The position numbers and the translations under genes are program-made. Below, piece by piece: positions 8,667-17,463 of a stretch of 55,023 nt of DNA. The DNA comes from Candidatus Woesearchaeota archaeon (GTDB lineage Archaea; Nanobdellota; Nanobdellia; SCGC-AAA011-G17; GW2011-AR20), in contig JAGVZQ010000004.1 of assembly GCA_018302465.1 (NCBI GenBank), positions 1-55,023 of the forward strand, written 5' to 3'. The notes under the pieces were generated by a model. It was given only the letters and a program-made list of their open reading frames with translations. It had not been told where the DNA came from and ran no database searches. Each line of letters starts with the position of its first letter. The stretch's first letter is position 1.

Positions 8667-9248
8667 CTATAGCTCTTTATACAAGAACAAAGCCCAGCCA
8701 TTTCCCCCATTGCATTTATCTGGACAACCAGCAACCGCCCCTCTTAATTTATCTCCAGTATTCAACCCATTTAAAACAGAGCCATAAGTAGCATCATTCA
8801 GTTTAGTATCAACCTCCTTGCTTCCAAAAGGCAAGTATAATTCAACCGTATCTCCTTCTTTTATCTCATCATAATATGCATTCTCATCTCTTGAATAAGA
8901 AATAACTTTATCTACTTTTATTTTTACATACTCTTTATTATCTTTGTTTACAACATCTAAAACAGTAAATTCTATTTCTCCTGAATCAGAAGCAGAGGGT
9001 ATTAAAACCTGTGTATTCTGATTAGTTACTTGTGTGTCTTGGTTGGTTATTTGCTCATTTCCTACTTCCTTTACCTCATATTGAGAACTATCACTTGAAA
9101 TAGGGTTTTTAATATATTGACAACCTGAAATAAAGAAAACAAGAACTAGGATAACTAAAAAAACATTCCCTTTCCAAATTCCCCCTTTATCTTCCATTTC
9201 ATGTTTTTCTTTCGTGAACGTTTCTTTTTTAAAGAAAGGTTCAGTCAT
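8667..9248 (-). CDS. Putative membrane-anchored lipoprotein-like protein
   Basis: Hydrophobic segment followed by 'FISGCQ'. Confidence 0.5.
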   Translation of the reverse strand: MTEPFFKKETFTKEKHEMEDKGGIWKGNVFLVILVLVFFISGCQYIKNPISSDSSQYEVKEVGNEQITNQDTQVTNQNTQVLIPSASDSGEIEFTVLDVVNKDNKEYVKIKVDKVISYSRDENAYYDEIKEGDTVELYLPFGSKEVDTKLNDATYGSVLNGLNTGDKLRGAVAGCPDKCNGGNGWALFLYKEL

Positions 9249-10368
9249 GCCCTAAAACCAATGCATTTCCATTGTCATAAACATAACCCTTGCCAAAATA
9301 AATTCTTGTGTTGCTTCCAACACTTACATTTAACTGCCCATTAACATGTAATACACTGCTTGGTGTTGTAGTATTAATACCAACATAACCATTACTTCTC
9401 CCATCAACGTATAACCTGTTATTACCAACAGTTAAGTTATTAGCTATAGTAACATTGCCACTAAATACATTACTCTGGTTAGTTAAAGCTAAATTAGTAT
9501 AACTCATTCCGCTTATGCCAGTCAAACCAGTCCCAGATCCAACAAATGAAGTAGCAGTAACAGTTCCTGTAACCCCAACATCACCTGTCACATTCAAGGC
9601 TGAACTTGGACTTACAGTTAATATGCCCACCCTATTATTCACACTATCAACATACAAAGTTCCGCCATCTACAGTTAAATTCTCTGTAATGGTAATATTG
9701 CCGCTAAATGAGTTACTCTGGTTGGTTAAAGCTAAGTTGGTATAAACCATACTACTCACCCCAGTTAATCCCGCCCCAGATCCTACAAAAGCATTAGCAG
9801 TAACAATTCCAGTAACTCCAACATCTCCAGTTACATTTAAAGCTGATGTGGGGTTAGTAGTTCCTATGCCAACCTTACTTAAAAAATATCCAGTAACTCC
9901 AAAAATATTATTCCACCACCCGTTAGAGCTCTGTCCTAAATTCAAAGTGCTATTTGTTGTAGGAACAAGAGAAGTTGAGACATTTACTTTATTTAATGTA
10001 ACATTCCCAATTCCTGCCTGGAATCTTTGTCTCTCCTGACCTTGAAAGTCCAAATCTGTCCTGTTTAAATAAACTTCCATGTAATAATCACTTCCATAAG
10101 CTAAATTTAGTTGTTGAACGCCAGAACCAAGCATAATATCTATTTGTCCATTAGAAACATTTTTAAGAAAATCATTTGTTGAGTTATAAATTAAATTTCC
10201 GCCAGAAGCAGCATCATATATCTCAACAACAACATCACCTGCTCCAAAGTTATTGCCAGAGCCATCTTTCACATTAGCAGTAAAAGACATTAAATCAGCA
10301 TAAACTGGAAGAGATAACACTATACCAAATAGTAGAACAACAAATAATTTTTTAATATCTATCACCAT
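9241..10368 (-). CDS. Secreted repeat protein with tail-fibre/adhesin-like repeats
   Basis: Signal peptide; repeated 'SALNVTGDVGVTGTVTATSFVGSGTGLTGISGMSYTNLALTNQSN'. Confidence 0.65.
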   Translation of the reverse strand: MVIDIKKLFVVLLFGIVLSLPVYADLMSFTANVKDGSGNNFGAGDVVVEIYDAASGGNLIYNSTNDFLKNVSNGQIDIMLGSGVQQLNLAYGSDYYMEVYLNRTDLDFQGQERQRFQAGIGNVTLNKVNVSTSLVPTTNSTLNLGQSSNGWWNNIFGVTGYFLSKVGIGTTNPTSALNVTGDVGVTGIVTANAFVGSGAGLTGVSSMVYTNLALTNQSNSFSGNITITENLTVDGGTLYVDSVNNRVGILTVSPSSALNVTGDVGVTGTVTATSFVGSGTGLTGISGMSYTNLALTNQSNVFSGNVTIANNLTVGNNRLYVDGRSNGYVGINTTTPSSVLHVNGQLNVSVGSNTRIYFGKGYVYDNGNALVLGHD

Positions 10369-10412
10369 CTTTTTAATAAATTATTGTTTAACTCATATTT
10401 AAAGATTATTGT

Positions 10413-10934
10413 TTAGCTCCCTTTTTCAACTATCTCCTTAGCCTTATTAATAAATTTTATTGCTTTTAATCTTAAATCTTCAGCTTCTTTTTTTGTAAAA
10501 TTAACTTTAGTAGAATAACTTGCTTTAGATCTTTGTTTTCTCGATTCCGCATAATATAAAATATGTTCTTTCTCAATGGTAGAATCATTAACCAGTTCAA
10601 TTTCCTCTTTCGTTAATTCCTTATTATAAAATTCTTTAATTAGAATTAGTAAAGTAGCGCTATGGTCTTTTGTGGAAAACCCCCTTAAGGCGCATAAAGC
10701 CAAGGAAGCATGATAAATAGAATAATAAGCAGATACAATAGCCCAGTCATTAAACTCCTCCAATTCAAGGGCAGACTTGACAAATTTTAAGTTATGGTCT
10801 GCTTTCTCTAAGTGACCCTTGACTAATTCCTCTTTCTCAGTTTCTATTTTTAATTTTTTTAATTTTAAATATCTCTTAAACTCTGTTTCTAATTTTTCTT
10901 TATTAACCATCCACATTTCCCAAAATTCTTTCAT
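10413..10934 (-). CDS. HEPN-domain protein
   Basis: 'KADHNLKFVKSALELEEFNDWAIVSAYYSIYHASLALCALRG'. Confidence 0.85.
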   Translation of the reverse strand: MKEFWEMWMVNKEKLETEFKRYLKLKKLKIETEKEELVKGHLEKADHNLKFVKSALELEEFNDWAIVSAYYSIYHASLALCALRGFSTKDHSATLLILIKEFYNKELTKEEIELVNDSTIEKEHILYYAESRKQRSKASYSTKVNFTKKEAEDLRLKAIKFINKAKEIVEKGS

Positions 10935-11542
10935 TTCAAAACCTCTTTATAAAAATAATAACTGCCTATTATCACAAATCCGGTCTTTACTGCATGAATT
11001 ATTACATTATCTTCCTTTTTAAGTAATTGCTCTTTAAAATAGTCATAATCTATAATAAATGTTTGAATGTTCATTCCAGTTAATGATTCTATATCCCTTT
11101 TTAATTTCTTATCTTCCTCTTCTTTTTTATTAAATACTAATAAAATGTCTATGTCTGATTCTTTCGTATAAGATTTCTTTGCTGTTGAGCCAAAAATTAA
11201 AGCAATTAACGGTTTTACTTTTAGATTACTTATAAACTCCAGAATGGCCCTTTTTCTCGTATCGTCTAATTCATTAAACCTTTTAAGGTCGAAATAAGAA
11301 AATATCGGAAATATTAGGGGGTTTTTATTGTTTATTCTATAGAAAGTATTTCCTTTAGTTTTCTTTGAAATTATTAAACTCTTTAAGTTGTTTAAATGCT
11401 TTAAAGTTGTGTTAGGGGTCAATTTAGTTTCTCTTAGCACTTCACTGAAATAGATCTCTTTCTTATTTTTATAGAAACATTCCAGAATTTTCTCTTTTCC
11501 TTTATTTAAAATCTTATCCATTTTTTGAATAAGATTATACAT
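10931..11542 (-). CDS. wHTH-MNT nucleotidyltransferase antitoxin
   Basis: 'ALIFGSTAKKSYTKESDIDILLVF'; 4-nt overlap with HEPN. Confidence 0.85.
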   Translation of the reverse strand: MYNLIQKMDKILNKGKEKILECFYKNKKEIYFSEVLRETKLTPNTTLKHLNNLKSLIISKKTKGNTFYRINNKNPLIFPIFSYFDLKRFNELDDTRKRAILEFISNLKVKPLIALIFGSTAKKSYTKESDIDILLVFNKKEEEDKKLKRDIESLTGMNIQTFIIDYDYFKEQLLKKEDNVIIHAVKTGFVIIGSYYFYKEVLK

Positions 11543-11587
11543 TTATTGTACTATTTAAACCTTTCTGTTAGTAGGACATCATATAGG

Positions 11588-11983
11588 TTATAGAAGAAAT
11601 TCTACATTCTTCTTGTTTTTAAAATGTAAATCCCCTGTTAGGATTATTCCTTTTATTTCTTCTTGTTTTGCTAATATAATTGAGTCCATCAGGCCAAAAT
11701 CCTTCATTTCCTTTCTGTTTCCATGTCTTATTTCTGCTGCTTTTAACCAATTGATTAAATTTATTGGTTCAATAACGGAGCCCATTTTAACTATGCCAAA
11801 CAATTTCTTAAAATCTTCATTATTAGCAAGGCACCACAGTTTTATTTCAGAAATGCAATTTTCTGGAGTCGATAATGTATTTTTTTCATTTTCAATTATT
11901 TTCTTTACTTTAATGCCTTTTTTTGACCCTATGAGATATTCAACCCATGCATATGTGTCAAGTAAATAATGCAACACTACCAC
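11588..11983 (-). CDS. PIN-domain toxin (VapC-like)
   Basis: 'YLLDTYAWVEYLIGS ... FGLMDSIILAKQEEIKGIILTGDLHF'. Confidence 0.85.
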   Translation of the reverse strand: MVVLHYLLDTYAWVEYLIGSKKGIKVKKIIENEKNTLSTPENCISEIKLWCLANNEDFKKLFGIVKMGSVIEPINLINWLKAAEIRHGNRKEMKDFGLMDSIILAKQEEIKGIILTGDLHFKNKKNVEFLL

Positions 11984-12180
11984 CTATCCATAATTTTTTC
12001 TTCTCTCTTGAATGGTTTTGCACTCTTGCATATACCAAAAGCTTTTATCCTTTCTTTTTTTATTATATCTATTTTAATGATTTGATTTTCTTTTAATTCC
12101 ATTTCATCAACTGCCTTTTTTGGTAAAATCATACCTAAAGAATTCCCCCATTTTCTAATCTTAGATTCTACTAGTTTCAT
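11977..12180 (-). CDS. AbrB-type antitoxin (VapB-like)
   Basis: 'KIRKWGNSLGMILPKKAVDEMELKENQ'. Confidence 0.85.
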   Translation of the reverse strand: MKLVESKIRKWGNSLGMILPKKAVDEMELKENQIIKIDIIKKERIKAFGICKSAKPFKREEKIMDRW

Positions 12181-12220
12181 GTTATACTAAAATGTATAAC
12201 TAATATTTAAACCTTTCTAG

Positions 12221-12321
12221 TTAGAGCGCTGGTGCATTCCTACTAGCGAATCGTCGATAAAGTAAAAGTTCGCATAATCTTTTGCCGTCGAGGCCCTTTA
12301 AGGGTTACACCAGCGCTCTAA
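12221..12321. ncRNA. Candidate structured RNA or palindromic element, GC-rich
   Basis: Perfect 14-bp inverted termini ttagagcgctggtg/caccagcgctctaa enclosing 73 nt with internal hairpins (GCGAA/TTCGC; CCCTT-T-AAGGG); no ORF. Confidence 0.5.
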
Positions 12322-12365
12322 TTACTCACAGTAAGATTTAAATAATATAAATAATAAACTACAGT

Positions 12366-12722
12366 ATGGAAAAAAGAAGTATAATTATTACAACTTTTGT
12401 TCTTGTCTGGTTATTAGCATTAACAGCAATAAACCTAAACGGAATAACTGGTGCTTCTGTTTTAAATAATAATGAACAGTGGGTTTGTAATAAACTTCAG
12501 TGTACTGAACAATATACAACACAAGAGCTTCAGCAGAAATTCTGTAAAATTGAAAATGACCAAATATTATGCAGTGTTTCAGTTGATGGACAGGTTTCAG
12601 ATCATTTAATAGATCAAATAAACTGGGAAAGCCTGCAAATTTGCAAAAAAGCCATATGTACGGAAGAAGTAAAAATAAAACCAGTAAATTATGAAGTTGA
12701 TTTAAACCAAATGCAGAACTAA
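12366..12722 (+). CDS. Secreted/membrane-anchored small protein, unknown
   Basis: N-terminal signal/TM segment followed by Cys-containing domain. Confidence 0.6.
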   Translation: MEKRSIIITTFVLVWLLALTAINLNGITGASVLNNNEQWVCNKLQCTEQYTTQELQQKFCKIENDQILCSVSVDGQVSDHLIDQINWESLQICKKAICTEEVKIKPVNYEVDLNQMQN

Positions 12723-12728
12723 TTCTTT

Positions 12729-13088
12729 TTATTTAACAAATTCAACATTTGGAAAATTTTCAAATTCTTTATCCCCAGTTAAGAATTTCAACCCATACTT
12801 TTTAGCTAATAAATACCCTATAGAATCAGTCAAACTAATATCTTGTTTTTTATGTTCGTATCTGAATTTTACAGCAGAAAGAATAAGGTTATAATCAATT
12901 GTAATAATTTCAAATTTATATTTTTGAAGCCATTTGTCAGATTCTTCCATCCCAACATCTTTTATAAGGCCCCAGTATAACTCGGCAATATTTAATACAC
13001 ACACCTTTAGAGCGTATCCTTTATATTTATCATACTGCCTATTTCCTTTGATAAGTTCAAACAAAGCATATGTGTCAAAAAAATACAT
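12729..13088 (-). CDS. PIN-domain toxin (VapC-like)
   Basis: 'YFFDTYALFELIKGN ... ISLTDSIGYLLAKKYGLKFLTGDKEF'. Confidence 0.85.
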   Translation of the reverse strand: MYFFDTYALFELIKGNRQYDKYKGYALKVCVLNIAELYWGLIKDVGMEESDKWLQKYKFEIITIDYNLILSAVKFRYEHKKQDISLTDSIGYLLAKKYGLKFLTGDKEFENFPNVEFVK

Positions 13089-13303
13089 TATACCCCCAAT
13101 TCTTCATCAATCTCTTTCATCAATTTACTGGTAGGCGTTTTTAACCTTAAAGTTCCAAATACATCCCCTGCCTTAGAAATTTTTTCTTCGCTGACTAAAA
13201 TTCTTACTTTAGTATTTGGTTTAAAAGATTTCCCCAACAAAACACCTACAGAGTTTCCCCATTTTCTTGTTTTTGTAACGATTTCTATCATAAGTTTAAA
13301 CAA
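13088..13303 (-). CDS. AbrB-type antitoxin
   Basis: 'VTKTRKWGNSVGVLLGKSF'. Confidence 0.8.
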   Translation of the reverse strand: MFKLMIEIVTKTRKWGNSVGVLLGKSFKPNTKVRILVSEEKISKAGDVFGTLRLKTPTSKLMKEIDEELGV

Positions 13304-13343
13304 GTTTAAACAAATATATAAACATTTCTATAAAACTTTGTTG

Positions 13344-13712
13344 TTATTTAACAAATTCAACATTTAGAAAATTTTCAAATTCTTTATCTCCAGTTAAAAA
13401 CTTAATATTGAGCTTCTTTGCCATTATATAACCAATGCAATCTGTCATAGATAAATCTTTTTTTTTATATTTTAACCTCAATTTAGCAGCTTCTTTAATT
13501 TCCCAAGCACCATACTCAACCACAGAAGGATAATAGATCTTTATTAAGTTGGTAGCCTTTACCTCTCCAAGATCTCTCAAAGCATTATGAAAAAGCTCAA
13601 ATATATTTAGTTTTGTTAAAATTACGGTCTTGCCAATATACTTTCTATAGGATTCATTCCCCCCTATAATTTCAAATAACGCATAAGTGTCAAAAAAGTA
13701 TTGATCAGTCAT
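13344..13712 (-). CDS. PIN-domain toxin (VapC-like)
   Basis: 'YFFDTYALFEIIGGN ... LSMTDCIGYIMAKKLNIKFLTGDKEF'. Confidence 0.85.
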   Translation of the reverse strand: MTDQYFFDTYALFEIIGGNESYRKYIGKTVILTKLNIFELFHNALRDLGEVKATNLIKIYYPSVVEYGAWEIKEAAKLRLKYKKKDLSMTDCIGYIMAKKLNIKFLTGDKEFENFLNVEFVK

Positions 13713-13929
13713 TATATAATTCCTTCCTAAGTCTATCCTTCATTTTTTGTCCTTTGCCTTTCCATTCAGAAAATAACCCAAAAGTTTCCTTTAAAACACT
13801 AGACTTAGTTAAAACAATAACATGCACTTCTTTATCCTTGTTTAAACTATTTAAGTCTATCTTGTCTTTTGGAATAATTAAACCCAAAGAATTCCCCCAT
13901 TTCTTTATTTTAGCATTAAATTCTAACAT
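13705..13929 (-). CDS. AbrB-type antitoxin
   Basis: 'NAKIKKWGNSLGLIIPKDKIDLNSL'. Confidence 0.8.
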   Translation of the reverse strand: MLEFNAKIKKWGNSLGLIIPKDKIDLNSLNKDKEVHVIVLTKSSVLKETFGLFSEWKGKGQKMKDRLRKELYND

Positions 13930-14005
13930 AAGTTATACACAAGTATAACTATTATTTAAACATTTCCATAATCATGTTTATAAGTTTTCTTTCTTTTTCT
14001 TTATT

Positions 14006-15175
14006 ATGAAATTCGCCCATTTAGCAGACTGTCATATTGGAGGATGGAGGGAAGAAGAACTGAAAAAACTAGGTATTGAAAGCTTTAGCTACGCAATAAA
14101 TAAATGTATAGAAGAAAATGTAGGTTTTGTTTTGATATCAGGGGATTTATTCAACACATCTCTGCCAGACATAGACCTAATCAAAAAAACAAGCAAAATC
14201 CTTTCAAAGTTAAAGAAACATAATATAAACTGCTATATTATCCCAGGGTCTCATGATTTCTCCCCATCAGGAAAAACAATGCTTGATGTTTTAGAAAGCT
14301 CAGGATTAGTAAAAAACGTTTTTAAATTTAAAGATGATAAACTAAGATTAACTAAAGATAAAACAAATGTAAAAATAACAGGAATTCTCGGGTTAAGGTC
14401 TGGTTTGGAAAAAGAGCATTTTCAAAATCTGCCAAAAGATCATTTAGAAAAAGAACCAGGATTCAAAATATTTATGTTTCATACAATGCTTGAAGAATAC
14501 AAGCCAAAAGACATGGAAAATATTGAAGGGGAATCAATAAAAAACTTCCCAAAAAATTTCAATTACTATGCAGGCGGTCATGTTCATTACCTGTTAGAAA
14601 AGGAATTCGGTAAAGGCAAGATAGTTTATCCAGGCCCCTTATTCCCAAATAATTTCAAAGAATTAGAGGAATTAAAATTTGGCAGGTTCTGTATAGTAGA
14701 TGATAATTTAAATGTAAAAAGAGAAGAAGTAAAGTTAAAAGAAGCAGTATGCTACAAAATAAATGCTGAAAATAAGACACCAGAAGAAGTTGAGCTTGAA
14801 ATAATAAGCACAATAAAAGACTACAAAGATAAGATAATACTACTGAGAATTGAAGGAACACTCCGGTCTGGGAAGCCTTCTGAGGTAAATTTTAGAAGAA
14901 TCCATGAGAAATTCAAAGAAGCTTATTCTCTGTTAAAAAATACAGGTAAACTAACTTCTAAAGAATTGAAAGATATCCAAGTTGAATCTACTGATGCAGA
15001 AGAGATAGAGAGAAAAGTAATTGAAGAATCAAAAGAAGACCTTAAGGAATTAGGGAATAAAGAAATGATAACAGCCTTAATTCATTCTTTAGATATGGAA
15101 AAAGGGGAAGGAGAGAAAAATTCTGATTTCGAAAAAAGAGTTATAGAATCAGGATTAAAATCCTTAAGGTTATGA
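14006..15175 (+). CDS. mre11: Mre11-like DNA repair exonuclease (GNHD motif reads GSHD)
   Basis: 'FAHLADCHIGG', 'LISGDLFN', 'IPGSHDFSPSG', 'YYAGGHVHY'; followed by Rad50. Confidence 0.85.
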   Translation: MKFAHLADCHIGGWREEELKKLGIESFSYAINKCIEENVGFVLISGDLFNTSLPDIDLIKKTSKILSKLKKHNINCYIIPGSHDFSPSGKTMLDVLESSGLVKNVFKFKDDKLRLTKDKTNVKITGILGLRSGLEKEHFQNLPKDHLEKEPGFKIFMFHTMLEEYKPKDMENIEGESIKNFPKNFNYYAGGHVHYLLEKEFGKGKIVYPGPLFPNNFKELEELKFGRFCIVDDNLNVKREEVKLKEAVCYKINAENKTPEEVELEIISTIKDYKDKIILLRIEGTLRSGKPSEVNFRRIHEKFKEAYSLLKNTGKLTSKELKDIQVESTDAEEIERKVIEESKEDLKELGNKEMITALIHSLDMEKGEGEKNSDFEKRVIESGLKSLRL

Positions 15176-17217
15176 TAATAAAAAAATTAAGACTAAACAA
15201 TATAAGAAGCTACTCAGATACAATAGTTTCAGTGCCTGAAGGAAGCGTTTTACTGAGTGGAAACATCGGCAGCGGAAAATCCAGCATACTCTTGGCAATA
15301 GATTTTGCTTTGTTCGGGCTAAGGCAAGGAGAATTATCCGGAAACGGGTTATTAAGAAACGGAGAAAACTCTGGGAGTGTTGAGTTAGAATTTGAAATAG
15401 GAGATAATAACATAGAAATAAAGAGAGCATTAAAAAGAGGAAATAAGAGTATCTCTCAAGATACAGGTTTCTTATCAATAAATGGAAATAAAGAACTCTT
15501 AAGTGCTATTGAACTAAAAGAAAGGATATTATCTATACTAGGGTATCCAAAGAGCTTATTAACAAAAAGCAAGAACCTAATTTTCAGATACACAGTATAT
15601 ACCCCTCAAGAGGAGATGAAGGAAATCTTAGTTGGTGATACCGATTTAAGGTTAGACACTCTAAGGAAAGTTTTTGGAATAGACAAATACAAAAGAGTAA
15701 AAGAAAACTCCAGAATTTTATTATCTTACTTGAGAGAGCAGAAAAGAGAAATAGAAGGAAGAATCAACAATCTAGACGAAATAATAGAAGAGAGAAATGA
15801 AAAAGAAAAAAACAAGATAGAAATCAATTCTAAAATAAGTATAATAACTCCAAGAATAGAAGAAATAAAAACCCAGATTATAAACAAAAAAGAAGAAATA
15901 ATAAAGGTTGAAGAAAAGATAAAAGTTCTTAACAGCTTAAAAAAAGATTTTTCAGTAAACCAAAACTCAATAGAATCAAAAAAAACCAGGTTAAATGAGA
16001 CAGAAGAAGAACTAAAAAGAACATTAAGGTTCATAACAGAACACAAAGAAGTTGACATACCAGACCAAGAAAGTTTAAAAAATAAAATAAATCAAAAAGA
16101 AAAAGAGCTAAAATTATTGGAAAATGAAAGCTTGAGTTTAAGTTTATTTCTAAAAGAAGCGGATATTAAAAAGAAAAGCTCGCAGGATTTAATAGATAAA
16201 CTAAACCAATTGGATATTTGCCCAATATGTAAACAAGAAGTAAAGGAAAACCATAAGCATTCTATAAAAGAAAAGGAAGAGACTGTAATATCAGATTCTA
16301 TAAACAAAATAATAGAGTTAAACAAAAAGAAAAATAACCTAAAAGAAAAATTATTAAGATTAAAAGAAGAAATTGAAGCTCTAAAAAAAGAAGATAACAG
16401 CATACAGCTTAAAATTTTTCAAAAAAACAGATTAAATGAAAAGATAGAATCAAAAACAAAGCTGGAAAGAGAAAAATCAATTTTAGAAAAAGAATTAACC
16501 GAGCTCGGTAAAAAAAATAAAGAGCTAACACTAAAAGCAGAAGAATTAAGCAGAATTGATTATTACTCTATAAGAAAAGAGTTTGATATTTTTTTAACAA
16601 AAGAGAAAGAGTTGGAAATGGAAAAATTCGGATATGAAAAAGATAAAAAAAATATTAATCAAAGCATAGAAAAATTGGAAGTTGAAATAAAAAGTAAGCT
16701 AAAAGATAAAGAAACCCTGACAAAGTTCAGTAACATAATATTCTTCATAGATGAGCACTTTTCAAGCCTAATGGAAGTTATGGAAAGAAAAGTTATGCTG
16801 AAAGTTCATTCAGATTTCAATGATTTTTTCCAAAAATGGTTTTCTATGCTTGTTGAAGATGAAATACTTATTGTTAAGTTAGATGAAACATTCACACCAG
16901 TGATAGAACAACAAGGACATGATATAGATTACAAATACTTAAGCGGAGGAGAAAGGACTGCCGCTGCATTATCTTATAGGTTAGCTCTAAATCAAACTAT
17001 AAACAACATTGTAACTGAAATAAGAACAAAGGATTTAATTATTTTAGATGAACCAACAGATGGATTCAGTTCAGAGCAATTAGATAAGATGAAATATGTT
17101 ATAGATGAACTTGAAGCAAAACAGATAATTCTAGTCAGTCATGATCAAAAAATAGAAAGCTTTGTAAATAAAGTCATAAGAATAGAGAAGAAAGGAGGAG
17201 CTTCAAAAATTATTTGA
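15172..17217 (+). CDS. rad50: Rad50-like SMC ATPase with zinc hook
   Basis: 'LSGNIGSGKSSILLAIDFALFG', hook 'CPICKQEV', 'LSGGERTAAALSYRLAL...LIILDEPTDGFS'. Confidence 0.92.
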   Translation: MIIKKLRLNNIRSYSDTIVSVPEGSVLLSGNIGSGKSSILLAIDFALFGLRQGELSGNGLLRNGENSGSVELEFEIGDNNIEIKRALKRGNKSISQDTGFLSINGNKELLSAIELKERILSILGYPKSLLTKSKNLIFRYTVYTPQEEMKEILVGDTDLRLDTLRKVFGIDKYKRVKENSRILLSYLREQKREIEGRINNLDEIIEERNEKEKNKIEINSKISIITPRIEEIKTQIINKKEEIIKVEEKIKVLNSLKKDFSVNQNSIESKKTRLNETEEELKRTLRFITEHKEVDIPDQESLKNKINQKEKELKLLENESLSLSLFLKEADIKKKSSQDLIDKLNQLDICPICKQEVKENHKHSIKEKEETVISDSINKIIELNKKKNNLKEKLLRLKEEIEALKKEDNSIQLKIFQKNRLNEKIESKTKLEREKSILEKELTELGKKNKELTLKAEELSRIDYYSIRKEFDIFLTKEKELEMEKFGYEKDKKNINQSIEKLEVEIKSKLKDKETLTKFSNIIFFIDEHFSSLMEVMERKVMLKVHSDFNDFFQKWFSMLVEDEILIVKLDETFTPVIEQQGHDIDYKYLSGGERTAAALSYRLALNQTINNIVTEIRTKDLIILDEPTDGFSSEQLDKMKYVIDELEAKQIILVSHDQKIESFVNKVIRIEKKGGASKII

Positions 17218-17453
17218 TAAATAAAATGACAAAAAATACCATAAAATCAAGAAACAGGATAAAATCTAGAAAGGAAATAAAGCGATCAAGAGAAAAGGAT
17301 TTTTGCAAATATTGTGGAGAGGAACTAAACTTAGGTTATGCTGCAACAATGGATAATCTCATAAACTACGTAAATAGGAAGTGTAGATACTTTAGAATAC
17401 CTAAAGAGGATAAAAAGAATATATGCCCTCATTGTGGGGCTTTAAAAAAGTAA
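17214..17453 (+). CDS. Small zinc-ribbon protein
   Basis: CKYCGEEL ... CPHCGALKK; 4-nt overlap with rad50. Confidence 0.55.
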   Translation: MINKMTKNTIKSRNRIKSRKEIKRSREKDFCKYCGEELNLGYAATMDNLINYVNRKCRYFRIPKEDKKNICPHCGALKK

Positions 17454-17463
17454 AAGAATAAAA

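Noticed and set aside
10379-10418. Short repeat attattgtttaRctc at the HEPN gene 3' end as another cassette scar
   Set aside because: Only about 15 bp and tandem; too weak to count as a scar
14655-16403. Minus-strand ORFs within mre11/rad50
   Set aside because: Antisense shadows of Lys/Glu-rich coding DNA, Phe/Leu/Ser-rich products
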